Part shown: positions 1-9,071 of the stretch, piece after piece
How the letters are laid out: each line of letters begins with the position of its first letter
Numbering within the stretch: position 1 is the stretch's first letter
Origin: Lachancea dasiensis
Lineage: Eukaryota > Ascomycota > Saccharomycetes > Saccharomycetales > Saccharomycetaceae
Reading direction: 5' to 3'
Assembly: GCA_900074725.1 (NCBI GenBank)
Contig: LT598454.1
Span: forward strand, 812,854 to 876,853
Length of the DNA stretch: 64,000 bases
Translations under genes and position numbers: made by a program
The notes under the pieces: model-generated
What the model was told of the DNA's origin: nothing
Database searches by the model: none
Seen by the model: only the letters and a program-made list of their open reading frames with translations

Positions 1-1480
1 GAAAGTCAAGTAGGTGTAAAATGTTTTTGACCTCCCGCAATCGTTTCCTAGACCTTATAATGGCTAGTAGCTCTGCTTCATTCGCAGAAGGACACGCCCC
101 ACTTATAGCCCCAGAAAATACCGAAATGGCGTTGTTATTAAGATCAACGTTGAACCCGATATGGGCGTGATGCGATTTGAGAGAAGCGTCTGTCTGCACA
201 TCGACGGTCATGACCCGACGGTGTTTGTGCCGTTTCCATTTCAAAAACAGTTCCTTGCTTTCTAGTAAGTATTTTATGAAGAACTTGATTGGTGCTATCG
301 ACTCACTTTCTTGGATTGTATCCATCACGCTGACAAAGTAGGCGATGTCAAATCTGCATTTTCCGCTGACTTCCTTCAGAAAGGCTTTTGCTTCGTTCAA
401 GTACCGCCGATCTTGGGCCCAGTTTAGCGAATGGTATACCTTGTAATGCTGTGAGTTACCGCTCTTGATATGCCTTCCCATCGGAATTTGCAGTAAACTC
501 GAAAACTCTTCAATTTCACTTTTCATACCCAGTTCCATGCATACCCCACGCTCATATTGAATATCCATAGAGTATATGCGGTACAGTCGATGCTCATTCC
601 CTATTATCTGCCAACCCTCGTTTCCCTTGGTATGTTCCAAAACTTCTGTCAGATTCGACTTGATATCGAACATTTTGTCTGCACGACAACCCATCAATAA
701 TATTTCGTGGTTTAGTAAACACAGAATGCCTTTAAAGTTCCCGTCATTGTTTAAAAATAAACCCGGGCTCTGCTCCGACATACCAAAAGAAAGCTTGAGC
801 CGATCTCTAATCAAATTGTATAAATTATACCCCAATCCACAATAATTTTTATAGGAGCCCCAAGGTTTAAACTCAAACGCCACGTTTGGCAATTCGTAGT
901 GTGGAGGTGCGGGTATGAATAATGGCCCCGCAAGTAATTTAGGTCGAGCACAAGGCAAATGCCAAATAATCCAGTTTTTCTCCAAAGCGATAACGAGGGC
1001 AGTGAGAAACGAGTTGTCATCAAACTGTTTTGGTCCCTCATCAAGAGTAAACATTTGCGACAGAATGTTACTACCATTGCCCTTTCCAGAAAGGTGAGTC
1101 CTGAATGCCTTCTTTTCAGCAGAAAACGTCCAGTCCAAGGAGAGAATTTGGCTCTCTTGAATGCTTGATATTCCAAGCGGAATTTCATCATTCCATGACC
1201 CACAACGCAAGTGAAAGTCTCTTAATTTGATCTTATAGCTGAGCTCAAAGAGAAATTTTTGGCTAATGTCTGGATTTTTGGCTATCGCTTCCTCATAGGT
1301 CAACATTTTGCTTTCTCTGTTAGGTGACGTACAACCAGCGTTGCCAATGTCGAGATTGTTTATGGTATCTATGAGACTTTTAACACTCAGGTCACTCTTA
1401 GGGGATCCTCTGGGGAGAGTCTCGGCAGGATCTACCTTGGTAAGTTGTTTAAATTCCATGATTTCTTTCTCGCCGGATTT
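1..1480 (-). mobile_element. Ty1/copia retrotransposon fossil (pol remnant)
   Basis: Reading the minus strand, this stretch resembles the C-terminal half of a Ty1/copia Pol polyprotein: reverse transcriptase toward the right and the RNase H domain toward the left edge, with the acidic residues and small-residue patterns typical of copia RNase H. It is cut by the window's left edge, so the 3' end and any LTR are not visible. No gag, protease or integrase is recognisable to its right. The element is broken, with several interruptions, and looks old. It lies next to the DHR2 block, at what appears to be a rearrangement boundary. The family assignment rests on remembered Ty1/copia sequence patterns, not on a search; subfamily is not assigned. 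Confidence 0.7.
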
Positions 1481-1899
1481 GCATGAAAACCATGTGGGTC
1501 CTTTTCTATAATACTGCCTTATATCTTTAGCTAGAAACCACAAGGGTAACGCATTGGATTGTTAGTTCTCTGCCACTGATGCACTAAAAATGGGGGAGGG
1601 CGGTACTGGAAGAGTTTTAGGAGACACAAAGATCACATTTTTCTCCAATCGGTGGCAATGTGATTATACATTTGGCACGTCCATAGCGAAGAATAGGATT
1701 TTTCGGTCGATGCCACTGAAAAATGCAAAACCAGCTTTCAAAGCTGGCGCTATATTGCAGAAGGGTGTGCGCGCAACTAAAATGATAGTGGTCAACCTCG
1801 GGATACTGAACGAGCAACAAAAATCTGCCAACTTGCTCCCAAAAGGTATCTGTTTGTATGTCATCAATCGCCCCATCAAAGTGCACAAATTTCGCCTAC
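1481..1899. other. Unassigned stretch downstream of DHR2
   Basis: Short overlapping frames occur on both strands here, but none resembles a known protein. The stretch lies between the retroelement remnant and the DHR2 stop codon. It may hold further decayed element sequence or simply the DHR2 3' flank; I see no decisive signal. Confidence 0.4.
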
Positions 1900-4011
1900 T
1901 TATTTGGCACTTATTTTTGCACTCGACATTCCGACTATCTCTTGTAGCCAAGCTAATTCGATTCTACTCACATTTCTAGCGTAGCCTTTCGTTGTGAATA
2001 TGTACTCCGTGTACAGGATGGCTGGACAACCTCTGTCCATGAATAACATAGAAGAAGGATGGACAGAAATGGTCTCACCAGTGGTACTTGTGCGAAACGA
2101 TCTATCCGGCATCCCTATGGCTGTATTTTTCACAAATCCAGCCAGGAAGCATTGGATGACAGCCTTGATATCAAAGGTCTCACGAGATGCCGTTTCATCC
2201 AGGCTTTCAACCGTTGTATTGGTCAGCTTTTCCATATAAGATATGAGCTGGGCCCGGACCTTTATCACATTTTTAAACCCTCTTTTGGATATACAAAGGT
2301 CTTTACACCAATCATCCTTTTCGGTAGAAGTAGGCAAAGAAACATAGGCATCGTAAAACTCTTTCATCATAACCAGATCACCAAACTTTGAGCCTCTAGT
2401 TGCGATTGAGAAACGCTTTTCATTGATTTCGTCTCGTTGTTCGGGTGTTGGATTGAGGAGTAGGTTTTCGACACTGAGACATGATACAATATCAATAACC
2501 GGTAAAAGACAGCCCGATTCTTGCGCCATCAATAATACGCAGCTTAAGTGTGGTGCTAAAGGTAAGAGAGCCATTTGTTCGCCCTTTCTGGTGATTTTAC
2601 CAGCATCATTTAAGGCCTTCAACTGATGGAGCTCTTGTAATGCAAGTAAGGTCGCTTCCTTACCAGGATTTTCTAACCATGACCAGTTCACTATATCCTG
2701 AACTCCAATTTGCTTCAAAGCAAGAACGGGCGATGTTATTTCACTTCGTGCTATTTCAGGTTCCGTTTGCGTGGGGAGCTTATGAAAGTCTTCTTCTCTG
2801 TAAAGTCGGTAACACTTACCCGCGCTTTCTCTACCAGCACGACCCGTCCTTTGGGAAGCACTAGCTCTTGAAATAGGTACCGTCAATAGCGTTGCAAGGC
2901 CTAGTTGATGGCGCCATACCTTAACCTTGCGAAGGCCCGAATCGACGACGAACTTTACACCAGAGATTGTGACCGAAGTTTCAGCAAGGTTGGTTGAGAA
3001 AACCACTTTCCTTTTGAACCCTTTCAGAGGAACAAATACTTTCGCTTGGTCTGAGGGCGGTAAAGCTGCGTAAAGAGGAAATGATGTTAGTTTGGGTACG
3101 GAAGTTCCAAGGTGCTCGCTGATCTTGTTCATGACAGCGACTGCCTTATCGATTTCCTCCTGGCCGGGCATGAAGCACAATATGTCTCCTAATTGCTCAC
3201 CTTGATTTATCTGGACACAACAGCGTACGACAGTATCGACAATATCGTCACAGGGCTCTCTCAAATAATGTCTTTGTACTGGAAACTTTCTCCCCTCAAC
3301 GAAAAGTATGGGCGCTCCATTGAAAAAGCGGCTAAATTTTTCTGCTTGAAGTGTAGCTGACATAACAATCACTTTGAGATCTGGTCGGGAGCCGATTATC
3401 AATTCTTTCAAAAATCCCAGAATCAAATCGGTTAAAATAGTTCTTTCGTGAGCTTCATCGATGATAATACATGTATAGGCAGATAAGTTTCTATCAAGCA
3501 TAATTTCACGTAGCAACATACCATCTGTGAGATATTTAAGCCTGGTTCTGGCACTGCTCTTGTTGTCGAAACGTACAGAGTATCCGACCCGATCTCCTAA
3601 ACGGCATCCGTATTCCTCTGCCACACGAGTGGCCAGGTTAATTGCAGCAACTCTCCTCGGTTGAGTAACACCTATGCGCGTCATATTGTGGCTTTGACCT
3701 AGCCGCTCCAACAGGAACTGGGGGATTTGTGTAGACTTTCCTGACCCAGTCTCACCAATCAAAATTGTGACTTGATTTGAATCAATATGCTCCATGATAG
3801 AGTCTCTGTATTTAAAAACTGGTAAACTGGACCGCGTTTCTAGCAGTTTCACGGCTAGCATCTTCAGATCCCGCTTTGATATGGGATTGTCATGATTATC
3901 ACCACCCGGACGGCCTCCATTGTTCGCTGGTCCTTTTTGAGAGTACCTTACTTCATTCGGAGTTTTTTGGGGCCCTCTTTCACGCCCGATAAATTTTTTG
4001 CCTTTGGACAT
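1900..4011 (-). CDS. DHR2: DEAH-box RNA helicase Dhr2
   Basis: A 703-residue DEAH/RHA helicase. Visible motifs in order: Walker A GETGSGKS near residues 86-93, DEAH at 185-188, SATL, a FMPGQEEID segment, TNLAETSVTI and the QRTGRAGR motif VI, followed by the helicase-associated and OB-fold regions. Dhr2 acts in the nucleolus in processing of pre-18S rRNA and assembly of the small ribosomal subunit; S. cerevisiae YKL078W is of similar length (about 735 residues, from memory). The short basic N-terminus is like Dhr2, not like the longer splicing helicases Prp2, Prp16, Prp22 and Prp43. Two PAC motifs just upstream fit a ribosome-biogenesis gene. The start is an ATG. It is divergent from RIM9, about 290 bp away. 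Confidence 0.88.
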   Translation of the reverse strand: MSKGKKFIGRERGPQKTPNEVRYSQKGPANNGGRPGGDNHDNPISKRDLKMLAVKLLETRSSLPVFKYRDSIMEHIDSNQVTILIGETGSGKSTQIPQFLLERLGQSHNMTRIGVTQPRRVAAINLATRVAEEYGCRLGDRVGYSVRFDNKSSARTRLKYLTDGMLLREIMLDRNLSAYTCIIIDEAHERTILTDLILGFLKELIIGSRPDLKVIVMSATLQAEKFSRFFNGAPILFVEGRKFPVQRHYLREPCDDIVDTVVRCCVQINQGEQLGDILCFMPGQEEIDKAVAVMNKISEHLGTSVPKLTSFPLYAALPPSDQAKVFVPLKGFKRKVVFSTNLAETSVTISGVKFVVDSGLRKVKVWRHQLGLATLLTVPISRASASQRTGRAGRESAGKCYRLYREEDFHKLPTQTEPEIARSEITSPVLALKQIGVQDIVNWSWLENPGKEATLLALQELHQLKALNDAGKITRKGEQMALLPLAPHLSCVLLMAQESGCLLPVIDIVSCLSVENLLLNPTPEQRDEINEKRFSIATRGSKFGDLVMMKEFYDAYVSLPTSTEKDDWCKDLCISKRGFKNVIKVRAQLISYMEKLTNTTVESLDETASRETFDIKAVIQCFLAGFVKNTAIGMPDRSFRTSTTGETISVHPSSMLFMDRGCPAILYTEYIFTTKGYARNVSRIELAWLQEIVGMSSAKISAK

Positions 4012-4074
4012 AACTCAATCTAGGGTAGCGAGTACCTATAGGGCTCTTCTAATGTGCGTTCTTTACTAACTAAA

Positions 4075-4104
4075 CTCATCTCATCGAGAGCTCAAGCTCA
4101 TCGC
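4075..4104 (-). promoter_or_regulatory. Two PAC motifs upstream of DHR2
   Basis: On the minus strand, CGATGAGATGAG (4075-4086) matches the core of the PAC element, and a second core, GCGATGAG, lies at 4097-4104. An A/T run resembling RRPE follows at about 4106-4115. PAC and RRPE mark ribosome-biogenesis promoters in yeasts (Dot6/Tod6 and Stb3 sites). They lie 65-95 bp upstream of the DHR2 ATG. Confidence 0.7.
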
Positions 4105-4297
4105 TAATATTTTTTATGAGTCACTAATTACGCATACTTCAAATTACAGTTTATCATTATATTTTGTAGGCCCGTACCAATCACTAGGGCCGCTGAAAAC
4201 TCGTTGTAAACAGGGAGCAACGACTTCACTCCCACCTTTCTTGCTCCTCCAATAGCTACAGTTTGAAACAGCACACCCGTGTACCTATGCTCTGTCT

Positions 4298-5071
4298 ATG
4301 AGCCATTGCAGAGCTTGGAATATGCCGTCCAAGTTACGATTTTTGATATGCCTGCTCACGACACTGGCGTTGGTTTTTCAAATCATTCCTATTGTTTCCT
4401 CACCCATTTCTTCACATATTTATCTCTCTCGCTACGACGGCAGGCGCTTCGGAGTTTTTGGTTGGTGTTCTGAGTCCTCCAAATCTTGCACCCCTCGTCG
4501 AATCGGTTATTTAACTGAATGCCAAAAAGCTAATTACAATGGTCATATCAATAAGCTTGCGTGTGATGCGGTGAATCCTGAGGATGAGTTCCTTCCATCT
4601 CGCGCGAAGCGAGTAGTTTCAAGACTCTTGATCGTTCATCCTATATCACTCTTTTTCGCAGGTTGGTTTTGGCTACTAACGATTGCCGTTAACGCACAAA
4701 GGTTCAGACACTCAGGAAGAATCATCACTGGAGCGGTGCTGTGGTCACTGCCGACCGTCTTTTTGTCGTTGCTAAGCTTTTTGATTGATATATTACTCTT
4801 TGTGCCATTTTTGGCATGGCCGGGCTGGCTTCTATTTGTAAGCACGGTTATGACAGCCGTTGCTTCCTGTATGATGTGCGGCGTGCGAAGGTCCGTGTCA
4901 ATGCAGAAATACGAAAAACTACACAATACAGACCATGTCGAGTTATTTCACCTGCATTTCGAGAAACCCGCCTCTGAAGATGCAGAAAATTCTCAGCAGC
5001 AATCGAATGGATCTGACATTCAGTCAGAACTGCCGCTGGAACGACCTGGGCTAATTCATCGGGCGATGTAG
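4298..5071 (+). CDS. RIM9: Rim9/PalI-family pH-sensing membrane protein
   Basis: A 257-residue protein with an N-terminal hydrophobic segment (about residues 13-35), a luminal or extracellular loop containing FGVFGWC and further cysteines, and three later hydrophobic segments between about residues 110 and 195. This is the four-span Sur7/PalI fold. Rim9 helps place the Rim21/Dfg16 sensor of the Rim101 alkaline-pH pathway in the plasma membrane. S. cerevisiae RIM9 (YMR063W) is 239 residues and lies directly beside AEP1 and KAR5, the same order as here, which supports the call. The cytoplasmic tail is short and acidic. A second in-frame ATG at 4322 is also a possible start. Confidence 0.82.
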   Translation: MSHCRAWNMPSKLRFLICLLTTLALVFQIIPIVSSPISSHIYLSRYDGRRFGVFGWCSESSKSCTPRRIGYLTECQKANYNGHINKLACDAVNPEDEFLPSRAKRVVSRLLIVHPISLFFAGWFWLLTIAVNAQRFRHSGRIITGAVLWSLPTVFLSLLSFLIDILLFVPFLAWPGWLLFVSTVMTAVASCMMCGVRRSVSMQKYEKLHNTDHVELFHLHFEKPASEDAENSQQQSNGSDIQSELPLERPGLIHRAM

Positions 5072-5219
5072 ATGGTATAAGCAACCAATCACCATAACGA
5101 TCACGTGAGACACTCTTCATGATATTAAATCTGTAAAAATTTTGAGAGTTGCCAGGCATTGTTGGCAATTGGAACTGCAAGCCTGTCGTTGACTTAGGCT
5201 CCAGTTGATAGTACATAAA

Positions 5220-6887
5220 ATGAATGCTTGGAATGTGCCGTCGAAAAACAGGTTTCATACGGCCTTTGGTGAGGCAGTTGCGTCACGAAAACTGTTGAGG
5301 AGTCTAAGCAATGGAAGGTTGGCAGCATCTGGACAGAGTCCTCTTTGTGAAAACCACATTCATCCCTTTTATCAACTGAATAATGCTGAAAGAGGTATCT
5401 TGTGTGCAACAGAGAATGGCCCACAATTGCTAGGCGGTAAAAAAATTGTTCCGGTATTAAGAAGTTCTGATTTGGGCCGGAAAGAGGTGTTGACGAACGC
5501 AAGGTTAGTTTTCAAATCTGTCGTGGGCATCAACAAATTGCTAGGCAGCTATCATAAGTTTGGCGAGGAAAAACCTTTAGCTATAATCGCAGATCGCGAT
5601 ATTGACCAGCTGCTGCGATCCAGTCGCTTAGGCACTACTCAAGTACTGAAGCTCCAGGAGTTTTCTGCCCTATTGCAGGAGCAGAAATCTCCCGCAAACC
5701 ACCTTCAGATTGCCAGTATAGTAGACTCTTTGAACTCCGATACCCACGAAGCTCAAGTGTTTAGCGAGGAAGTGTTTTTGTATATCTTACAGCATTTCTG
5801 CAACTCCAAGCATGGTATGATAAGTGTTGCTCTTTCGATTGTTGATTTCCTTCAGAAAGATATCGATGAATTGAGGGAAGCGGAGGTGCTTTTACTTCAA
5901 TGGCTTGTAACCATCAGACAGAAAAATGTTCCAAGAGATCAAGATATAATTGAGGCCTTTTCCAATTTAACTGTTGCTATTTCTGATAGGTTTCACATTT
6001 CCAACTGTATCCTACACTTTTCCCCACCTGTGACCCAGGCGGTCCTTGAGTTCTATCTTGACGCAGGTTTGTTGTCCGAAAGCAAACTGCTGTTCACGGA
6101 CTTAATAAGTAAGCGATTTTGCGTAAAGTCGAAACTAGTGGAGAAGTATCTGGCTCTTATCGAAGACAAAGTGACAATAGCCGATTTGAACGACCGACTC
6201 TTGAAAAAATTCGCATATATTTCGGATTTTAGACCTGTATTCGAGACTACTCTCACACCAGGGATCACAGAAATCTTGATCTCTTATTGCAGACATTTCG
6301 ATGAAGTTATATCTTTATTGGAGCTGGTAGAGCGCTCTAAAGCTACCAGACAGATATGGGATCACGTTTTGCCGCAGTTGGTACGCAGGATTTCGCTGTT
6401 GGATGTTAACCCGGTAGTCAATTCCTGTAACTTGACTGTTATTCTAAACAGGGCCAAAAATTTCTACGGTTCGGCTCTTTCTAGCAAAGTGCAACGTGCT
6501 TTCATAGTTCAATATGCGGCGAACGGAAATTTTACCATGGTGACTAAGCTGATAAGGGGATATGAACAGCACCTCAATCCTAATTTCTATGCCAGCCTTT
6601 TAAGCGCATCGACCGACAGCAATATCTGCTCTTCGGTGCCAGGGTTTCGTCCTCAGGAAAAACGGGGTTTTCTCGTATCAATGGTTCTACCCCACTATGA
6701 TGAATTATCTTTGGCAGCGAAGCGCATTGTACTTGAGAATGCTGATTCAGAAGAGCTTCTAAAGCCTCTCATCTTATCAGAGTTGGCAATTCAAGCAAGA
6801 GGGGGTAAAGCATTAGTTTCGGAGGCTGTTTCCTGGGCGGAACGTCGCGGATTGAACCCTAATGTTCGTGTAGAAGTCAATGAATGA
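5220..6887 (+). CDS. AEP1: Mitochondrial ATP9 expression factor Aep1
   Basis: 555 residues from the ATG at 5220; the frame opens slightly earlier at a TTG, which I do not use. The N-terminus is basic and lacks acids (NAWNVPSKNRF), as expected of a mitochondrial presequence. The rest is a helical, weakly conserved protein without an obvious catalytic motif. Aep1 (YMR064W, 518 residues) is a mitochondrial protein needed for expression of ATP9/OLI1 mRNA. Such factors diverge fast, so the call leans on position: it sits between RIM9 and KAR5 on the same strand, exactly as in S. cerevisiae. Confidence 0.75.
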   Translation: MNAWNVPSKNRFHTAFGEAVASRKLLRSLSNGRLAASGQSPLCENHIHPFYQLNNAERGILCATENGPQLLGGKKIVPVLRSSDLGRKEVLTNARLVFKSVVGINKLLGSYHKFGEEKPLAIIADRDIDQLLRSSRLGTTQVLKLQEFSALLQEQKSPANHLQIASIVDSLNSDTHEAQVFSEEVFLYILQHFCNSKHGMISVALSIVDFLQKDIDELREAEVLLLQWLVTIRQKNVPRDQDIIEAFSNLTVAISDRFHISNCILHFSPPVTQAVLEFYLDAGLLSESKLLFTDLISKRFCVKSKLVEKYLALIEDKVTIADLNDRLLKKFAYISDFRPVFETTLTPGITEILISYCRHFDEVISLLELVERSKATRQIWDHVLPQLVRRISLLDVNPVVNSCNLTVILNRAKNFYGSALSSKVQRAFIVQYAANGNFTMVTKLIRGYEQHLNPNFYASLLSASTDSNICSSVPGFRPQEKRGFLVSMVLPHYDELSLAAKRIVLENADSEELLKPLILSELAIQARGGKALVSEAVSWAERRGLNPNVRVEVNE

Positions 6888-7309
6888 GAAGGCAGAGATG
6901 CCAAGATACCTAATATCAAGATGAACTTTGCGATGTACTCGCTTTTACAGAAGGAATGATTAAGTTGGACTAGGAAGAAGAAGAATAACTTATCACAGAA
7001 TACAGATTCAAATCAACTTGTATAATTTACGACTTTAATGACCATCAAGATACAATTAGAAAATTATCGAACTGTGCGAATAGGATAATAAATTTTATTG
7101 CCTCGAATACGTGTTTCTGGGTAGACTTGAGAAGACGAGCCTTCGTCCACTATAAAGTAAGCATAGCAGAGAGACACTTGACCGTTGGATAGTCAACTGA
7201 TATTTTAATATATCAATAAAGTAAAGGCACCAATTTAAAATCGGTACTTGTATCATTTCACACCAAAAAGCATGATGGGCTCGGTAGAGAGCTCATCACT
7301 TCTGCATGA

Positions 7310-7316
7310 TGTTTCA
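7310..7316 (-). promoter_or_regulatory. Pheromone response element upstream of KAR5
   Basis: TGAAACA on the minus strand (TGTTTCA as written) is the core Ste12-binding pheromone response element. It lies 90 bp upstream of the KAR5 ATG. KAR5 is known to be induced by mating pheromone in S. cerevisiae. The rest of the 518-bp gap after AEP1 (6888-7405) is AT-rich, with no gene that I can support. Confidence 0.5.
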
Positions 7317-7405
7317 TGTTGGTTTCAAAACCTAACAGTGTACAAAAGGTAAACACAACCAGATTTACTTTCTTAAGATGCTCACAAAGGTAGGAACGTG
7401 GAGTA

Positions 7406-8929
7406 ATGAGTTATCCTGGAAGGGTTGTGGCCTTAATCTTTGCTCCTCTGGCAGGCTGTCAAATCTTTAAATGGTCAGGACAACTGGAAAATGTGGCTCT
7501 CAACTCACAAGAAACAGCACCAAGTGCCGAAGAGTTCAATAGAATCATCCGCCTTAATTTCCCCCAATACAGAAGTTATTGTGCAGGCGAGGCTCTCAGA
7601 GAATTTTTACCGCGATGTATGCAGAACGGTATCGAAACCCTTGATCCCCAGCTCCGGGTTCAGGCTGCGATCAAGCTCTCCTTTTGCGAGTTTCAAGAAT
7701 CAGGACTCGAAGTGACGCCCCATAGGTGCTTAGATTTGAGCTTGGAGGGCTCTAAAAGGTGTATGGATCAAATGCGAAGTTCCCCACAATGGTGGACGAC
7801 TTACAGTGGAAACTACCAACGATTATCAACCCTGTGCTATGAGAATTCACTGCCTTTTGAAAAGGAGCAACTAGTTGAACTGTTCCTGAACATTACCAAA
7901 ATTTATGCAAGCTTTAGCGAGAAGCTAGATGCAGAGCTTACCAGAAAGCTCATTGTACTCGAAGAATTCATGACCCAAAGAATGAGCAATTTTGAAGATA
8001 TGTTTGGGCAGCAAGTAGCAGATATGAATACAGCATATGCACGTCAGATGAGCAGCTTTTTGGAGCATCTTGACAAGCTTCAAGATGACGCTTTTACCAC
8101 TTTCAGTAATAATGCCTTGGCGGTAAGAAACGAGGTAAGTGACTTTGACAGAGAGTTTTTGTTTGACTTGAAGAACTTGAAGCATTACGTGGAAGATATT
8201 AACGCAGAGTTCACCCATGGAGACTACGTGGAGAATATTCGAAGGCTCAAGGCCGAGAATTTTGAAAGTGCTCAACTTATAAGCGAAACCAGTTTGTCAT
8301 ACCTGCGTGGCATGGACAAGGCCCTAGGCGACGTTGGTGCACTATCCGAAATATCCGCACAAAAACTTACAAGGCTCGACAAAGACGTTACTGACTCCTA
8401 CGTAGATATGTTAACAGCTTTCCAGGACTTCAAGAGTCTAATTAAAGACTCCATGGTACCTTTCATCCAAGAAGAGTTGGGCTCGAACTTAAACGCATTT
8501 TCTCATAAATTCATCTCGGAGCTAGAGAATATTGATCGTGTCTTAAGTGGCAAAGCAAAATCATGGGGGAAAAGTCTCGACAGCACCTTCGAGAAAGTTA
8601 ACTCAGGCCTGAATTGTACATCAGAAAGTATAAATGAGTTGGACAAGGGCTTGAGGACAATTCGGATTGAGTTGGGGGCTTTTTTTGGTACACTAAACTT
8701 TATGAGAAAGAGCATTTTGGGAGTAGTTAGGCCCATGCTTCAACTGGTTAGCGTAATCCCAATCGCAGCAAGACCTCTTATCGCAATAATTTTGGTAAAA
8801 TTAATCTCATTTTCTGGGTATTTTTTACCAAAAGCTTCAACAGTGTGGACTTCCAATTTTGGTACTTGCTTCTCAGTTATAAGCGCTCTCATTGCTGGCT
8901 TACTGATTGGATTCTACTCAATAGTTTAA
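7406..8929 (+). CDS. KAR5: Nuclear fusion (karyogamy) protein Kar5
   Basis: 507 residues, against 504 in S. cerevisiae YMR065W. A hydrophobic N-terminus acts as a signal sequence. It is followed by the cysteine-rich domain typical of Kar5/GEX1/Brambleberry proteins (cysteines in the YCAGEAL, PRCMQ, LSFCEF and PHRCLD segments), then a long coiled-coil-like region (about residues 150-430) and hydrophobic segments at the C-terminus (about 440-505). Kar5 sits in the nuclear envelope/ER at the spindle pole body and is needed for nuclear membrane fusion during mating. Third gene of the RIM9-AEP1-KAR5 block. A pheromone element lies in its promoter. Confidence 0.85.
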   Translation: MSYPGRVVALIFAPLAGCQIFKWSGQLENVALNSQETAPSAEEFNRIIRLNFPQYRSYCAGEALREFLPRCMQNGIETLDPQLRVQAAIKLSFCEFQESGLEVTPHRCLDLSLEGSKRCMDQMRSSPQWWTTYSGNYQRLSTLCYENSLPFEKEQLVELFLNITKIYASFSEKLDAELTRKLIVLEEFMTQRMSNFEDMFGQQVADMNTAYARQMSSFLEHLDKLQDDAFTTFSNNALAVRNEVSDFDREFLFDLKNLKHYVEDINAEFTHGDYVENIRRLKAENFESAQLISETSLSYLRGMDKALGDVGALSEISAQKLTRLDKDVTDSYVDMLTAFQDFKSLIKDSMVPFIQEELGSNLNAFSHKFISELENIDRVLSGKAKSWGKSLDSTFEKVNSGLNCTSESINELDKGLRTIRIELGAFFGTLNFMRKSILGVVRPMLQLVSVIPIAARPLIAIILVKLISFSGYFLPKASTVWTSNFGTCFSVISALIAGLLIGFYSIV

Positions 8930-9071
8930 TTGCCGATGAGTTAACGTAGGCGCAACGACCTTGAAGAATTGATGCGCGCTTCTCATACTTAGGCTCTTCT
9001 GTCGTTCAAATTCATCATTCTATATCGTAAACTAGATGCTAACATAATATAAATGGGTAATGGCATTAAAT

